From an uncultured Halieaceae bacterium (lineage in GTDB: Bacteria > Pseudomonadota > Gammaproteobacteria > Pseudomonadales > Halieaceae): a stretch of 18,494 nucleotides of DNA. The notes below the pieces were generated by a model. It was given only the letters and a program-made list of their open reading frames with translations. It was not told where the DNA came from and did not search any database. Each line of letters begins with the position of its first letter. The first letter of the stretch is position 1. The stretch covers positions 1-18,494 of the forward strand of contig CAJXZI010000012.1 in the NCBI GenBank assembly GCA_913063005.1, written 5' to 3'. This document shows positions 15,777 through 18,494 of the stretch, piece after piece. Both the position numbers and the translations under genes were made by a program.

Positions 15777-17134
15777 GACGAACCCCCGTCAATCAGGCGC
15801 AGCACAGCCGATCGATAGATTTCGCCTCGCTGCTGATAATTATCAAACAGGTCAAAGCTCGCACAGGCCGGCGACAACAAAACAACGTCACCCGCTCCAG
15901 CCAAACTAACCGCAACGTCAACAGCGACTTCTAGCGAATCCGCAAAACTCACAGACGTCTCGGGAGGAAGGTTTTCAGCGATTTCCCCCGCCGCGGCACC
16001 GATCAAGATCACTGCCTTGCAGGCACCTCGAACCGCTTTTTCGAGGGCTTTAAATGACTGACCCTTTGCCTCCCCACCGGCAATTAGGATGAGATTTTTA
16101 TCGTTGGCCAAACCGGAGATCGCTGACACTGTCGCACCGACGTTGGTGGCTTTGCTGTCGTTAAAGAAGGCGATACCACCCATCTCTGCAACGAATTCAC
16201 AGCGATGTGGCAGGCCTCTGAGCGAGCCTACAGCCGCGATGAGCTGCGAGAAGTCAAGCCCGGCGCCTCTACAAATTGAGAGTGCTGCGAGTACATTGCG
16301 AATATTTTGCTCACCGACCACAGGTAGATCCGCACAGCGAATTAAAGATTCAAAACCAAAGGCAATCCAGGGCTCACCGTCAATCTGCCGAATACCCAAT
16401 TGCTGCAAATCCGGCTCGTCATCACGCCAGGCAGTCCAGGCCACATCACCTTTGCCCACGGGTAACGTCAAAGGATCTCTCGCATTCACCACCACGTGCT
16501 TCGCACCCGCGAAAATACGGTGCTTAGCAAGGTGATAGAGCGGCATAGTCTGGTGACGATCAAGGTGGTCAGGCGTGAGATTCAACACTGTAGCGACCGC
16601 CAAGTTAAGATCGCCCGCCCGCTCGAGTTGGAAAGAAGAAAGTTCGAGTACGTAGATATCGGCATCCTGCTCGAGAAGGTCGAGCGCACCGATACCCAGG
16701 TTTCCACCCACAGCGACGCGCAAGCCGCAAGACTCAAGTAACTGACCGACAAAGGTCGTAACCGTCGATTTGCCATTCGAACCGGTAATACCGATGACTG
16801 GCTTGTCGGTCTCAGCGACAAACACATCGATATCACCGCGCACTTCAACACCCGCTTGCTGCGCTTTTAAAAGCTCAGGCGAATCCATGGCAATACCGGG
16901 TGAGGCAATCAGTAAGTCGATTGCATCGAACACCGCATCATCGAAGTCACCAAAGTGCGTTTCAACATCGACCAACTCGCGTCTGACATCGAGATCGTGA
17001 GCGAGCTCAGGACGCGTGTCGAGTGCAATAAAGGGAATGCCTTGCGCTTTCCAGAAACGCGCGACCGAGCGCCCAGTCGTGCCTAGACCGAGAATCGCGC
17101 GTCGCGTAGAACTGGAAATAAGCTCAGGCATCAT
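15773..17134 (-). CDS. murD: UDP-N-acetylmuramoyl-L-alanine–D-glutamate ligase MurD
   Basis: MurD adds D-glutamate to UDP-MurNAc-L-Ala using ATP in the cytoplasm. The 453-residue product has an N-terminal uracil-binding fold (ILGLGTTGRSVARF), the Mur-ligase P-loop GITGSNGKST (residues 115-124), NLTPDHLDRH, FNDSKATNVGAT, and the C-terminal SPACASFDLFDNYQQRG. Start ATG at 17134 is one of two adjacent ATGs, six bases after the mraY stop, with GAGG about 9 nt upstream. The stop overlaps the ftsW start by 4 nt. Confidence 0.97.
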   Translation of the reverse strand: MMPELISSSTRRAILGLGTTGRSVARFWKAQGIPFIALDTRPELAHDLDVRRELVDVETHFGDFDDAVFDAIDLLIASPGIAMDSPELLKAQQAGVEVRGDIDVFVAETDKPVIGITGSNGKSTVTTFVGQLLESCGLRVAVGGNLGIGALDLLEQDADIYVLELSSFQLERAGDLNLAVATVLNLTPDHLDRHQTMPLYHLAKHRIFAGAKHVVVNARDPLTLPVGKGDVAWTAWRDDEPDLQQLGIRQIDGEPWIAFGFESLIRCADLPVVGEQNIRNVLAALSICRGAGLDFSQLIAAVGSLRGLPHRCEFVAEMGGIAFFNDSKATNVGATVSAISGLANDKNLILIAGGEAKGQSFKALEKAVRGACKAVILIGAAAGEIAENLPPETSVSFADSLEVAVDVAVSLAGAGDVVLLSPACASFDLFDNYQQRGEIYRSAVLRLIDGGSS

Positions 17135-17140
17135 CTATCC

Positions 17141-18223
17141 CTACCTCAGTTTCAAGGTGGCTAGGCCGAACAGTACGAGCATGGCGGTAATGATCCAGAA
17201 TCGCACAATGACACGGGGCTCTGGCCAACCTGACAGTTCGAAGTGATGGTGGATAGGCGCCATTTTGAAAACACGCTTACCGCGAAGTTTGAAAGACGCA
17301 ACTTGGATAATGACGGACAGCGTTTCGATAACGAACACACCACCCATAATAAAAAGCACGAGTTCTTGGCGGATGATGACCGCGACAATACCAAGCGCCG
17401 CTCCCAGCGCGAGCGCGCCCACATCGCCCATGAACACCATCGCCGGATAGGTATTAAACCAAAGGAAACCCAAACCTGCGCCTGCAATGGCGCCACAGAA
17501 CACAACCATCTCGCCCGTTCCGGCGATGTAAGCAATATTGAGATAGTCAGCAAACTGAGTATGGCCACCAAGATAGGCGATCATGCCTAGCCCTACTGCA
17601 ACCATGACCGTTGGTAAAATAGCGAGACCATCGAGACCGTCGGTTAAGTTCACCGCATTACTCGACCCGACCACCACAAGATAGGCCCAAGGGATAAAGA
17701 GTAGCCCCATAGCAACCGCGACGTCCTTAAAAAACGGTACGTATAGCGTTGTCTCCGGTGTCTGCGTGGCGTTGAAAAACAAGAAGGTAACCGCAGCAAA
17801 ACCAATGACGGACTGCCAGAAATATTTCCATCGCGCAGGCAGCCCGCGCGAATCCTTTTCGACCACCTTGCGGTAGTCGTCAACCCAACCGACCGCGCCA
17901 AAGGCAATCGTTGTGAGTAATGCAACCCAAAGGTATTTGTTACTGAGATCTCCCCACAGCAACACGCCTGACGAAATGGCAACGATGATGAGCGCACCAC
18001 CCATCGTGGGCGTACCCGCTTTACTCAAGTGCGACTGGGGCCCATCAACCCGAACCGCCTGACCAATCTGCATGGTCCGCAGCCATACAATCATCTTCGG
18101 TCCTACGAGGGTCGAGATGATCAGCGCCGTCATGGCAGATAAGATGCCGCGCAGCGTGATGTACTGAAAGACAGAAAAGGCTGAGTCCCACTCCGCCAAT
18201 AGCTGTGCGAGCCACGTTAACAT
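17141..18223 (-). CDS. mraY: Phospho-MurNAc-pentapeptide translocase MraY
   Basis: MraY moves phospho-MurNAc-pentapeptide from UDP to undecaprenyl phosphate, forming lipid I in the inner membrane. At 360 residues it equals E. coli MraY, and the catalytic positions keep E. coli numbering: D115-D116 in WVDDYRK, D267 in FMGDVGAL, and the HHH triplet at 325-327 in MAPIHHHFELSGW. NAVNLTDGLDGLAI is also present. About ten hydrophobic helices are visible. Start ATG at 18223 has GAGG 7 nt upstream and overlaps the end of murF by 7 nt. Confidence 0.98.
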   Translation of the reverse strand: MLTWLAQLLAEWDSAFSVFQYITLRGILSAMTALIISTLVGPKMIVWLRTMQIGQAVRVDGPQSHLSKAGTPTMGGALIIVAISSGVLLWGDLSNKYLWVALLTTIAFGAVGWVDDYRKVVEKDSRGLPARWKYFWQSVIGFAAVTFLFFNATQTPETTLYVPFFKDVAVAMGLLFIPWAYLVVVGSSNAVNLTDGLDGLAILPTVMVAVGLGMIAYLGGHTQFADYLNIAYIAGTGEMVVFCGAIAGAGLGFLWFNTYPAMVFMGDVGALALGAALGIVAVIIRQELVLFIMGGVFVIETLSVIIQVASFKLRGKRVFKMAPIHHHFELSGWPEPRVIVRFWIITAMLVLFGLATLKLR

Positions 18224-18494
18224 TGCGCCACCTCTAACGATGCGGACAAGCTGTCCACGAATTGATCTAACTGGACACCGCGAGACCCCTTCACAAGGAT
18301 TGTCTCGTTCGCCGCAAACGCCGGCGTGCTCGCTATCAAGGCGTCAACGTCGGCGAAGTGTTCCGCTTGAATACCGACCCCATCAGCAAAGTGATGAGCA
18401 AGATTGCCAACGGTAAGTAACCGCTCTACACCGCTCACTGCGAGATAGCGGCCTACCTGACGGTGATAATCCTCAGCATCATTCCCCAGCTCCA
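18217..18494 (-). CDS. murF: MurF, UDP-MurNAc-tripeptide–D-Ala-D-Ala ligase (C-terminal fragment, cut by window edge)
   Basis: MurF adds D-Ala-D-Ala (made by Ddl) to UDP-MurNAc-tripeptide, finishing the cytoplasmic precursor used by MraY. Only the last 91 residues are in the window; the frame is open to the edge. The visible start ELGNDAEDYHRQVGRYLA matches the family's GELG...H..VG segment in the third domain, and the fragment ends normally in a TAA that overlaps the mraY start. The identification rests on this short match plus the conserved murF-mraY order. Confidence 0.9.
   Translation of the reverse strand, partial: ELGNDAEDYHRQVGRYLAVSGVERLLTVGNLAHHFADGVGIQAEHFADVDALIASTPAFAANETILVKGSRGVQLDQFVDSLSASLEVAQC

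Noticed and set aside
1..18494. CRISPR arrays, insertion sequences, tRNA/rRNA genes, phage or defence genes
   Set aside because: All but short spacers (at most 102 bp) are occupied by conserved housekeeping genes; no array, transposase, terminal inverted repeat pair or RNA gene signature was seen.

Overview
The window holds a continuous stretch of chromosomal housekeeping genes from a gammaproteobacterium: most of the division and cell wall (dcw) cluster followed by the lpxC–secA region. Gene order from the right edge inward is murF–mraY–murD–ftsW–murG–murC–ddl–ftsQ–ftsA–ftsZ–lpxC, as in Escherichia coli. It continues, as in Pseudomonas-like genomes, with an M23 peptidase gene, secA, argJ and mutT. 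A tail-to-tail pilD–coaE pair sits at the left edge. The proteins match gammaproteobacterial families closely: FtsZ ends in DIPAFLRRQAD, MraY is 360 residues with E. coli numbering of its catalytic Asp residues, and SecA ends in a CPCGSGKKYKQCC zinc tail. A marine lineage such as the Halieaceae/Cellvibrionales is a guess from gene content only.

Layout. Positions 1–1306 (+ strand): the C-terminal 231 residues of prepilin peptidase PilD, then coaE one base later. The two strands meet in a 21-bp convergent gap. Positions 1328–5681 (– strand): secA, argJ and mutT, tightly packed (2-nt gap, then a 1-nt TAATG overlap). Positions 5764–6693 (–): a membrane-anchored M23/LytM peptidase with all catalytic residues. 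Positions 6785–7705 (–): lpxC. Positions 7808–10254 (–): ftsZ and ftsA. Positions 10254–18494 (–): ftsQ, ddl, murC, murG, ftsW, murD, mraY and the C-terminal part of murF, mostly with overlapping stop and start codons. No spacer exceeds about 102 bp.

Together the genes take cytoplasmic UDP-MurNAc precursors (MurC, MurD, MurF, Ddl) to lipid I and lipid II (MraY, MurG), polymerise glycan at the septum (FtsW), build the divisome (FtsQ, FtsA, FtsZ), commit UDP-GlcNAc to lipid A (LpxC), remodel peptidoglycan (M23) and export proteins (SecA). Arginine synthesis (ArgJ), nucleotide sanitation (MutT), CoA synthesis (CoaE) and type IV pilin maturation (PilD) are the flanking functions.

I see no mobile element, CRISPR array, RNA gene or evidence of an undescribed multi-gene system. 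The most interesting sequence is in the spacers. The ftsZ–lpxC spacer carries a perfect 14-bp tandem duplication plus a degenerate third copy. These create a chain of three tiny ORFs, each joined to the next, and the last to lpxC, by an ATGA overlap. The M23–secA spacer holds a 13-codon ORF whose Shine-Dalgarno-like sequence is complementary to a site just upstream of secA. Both are speculative. Two genes often found at this locus in relatives, a DUF721/dciA-type gene between lpxC and the peptidase and yacG/zapD next to coaE, are absent here.
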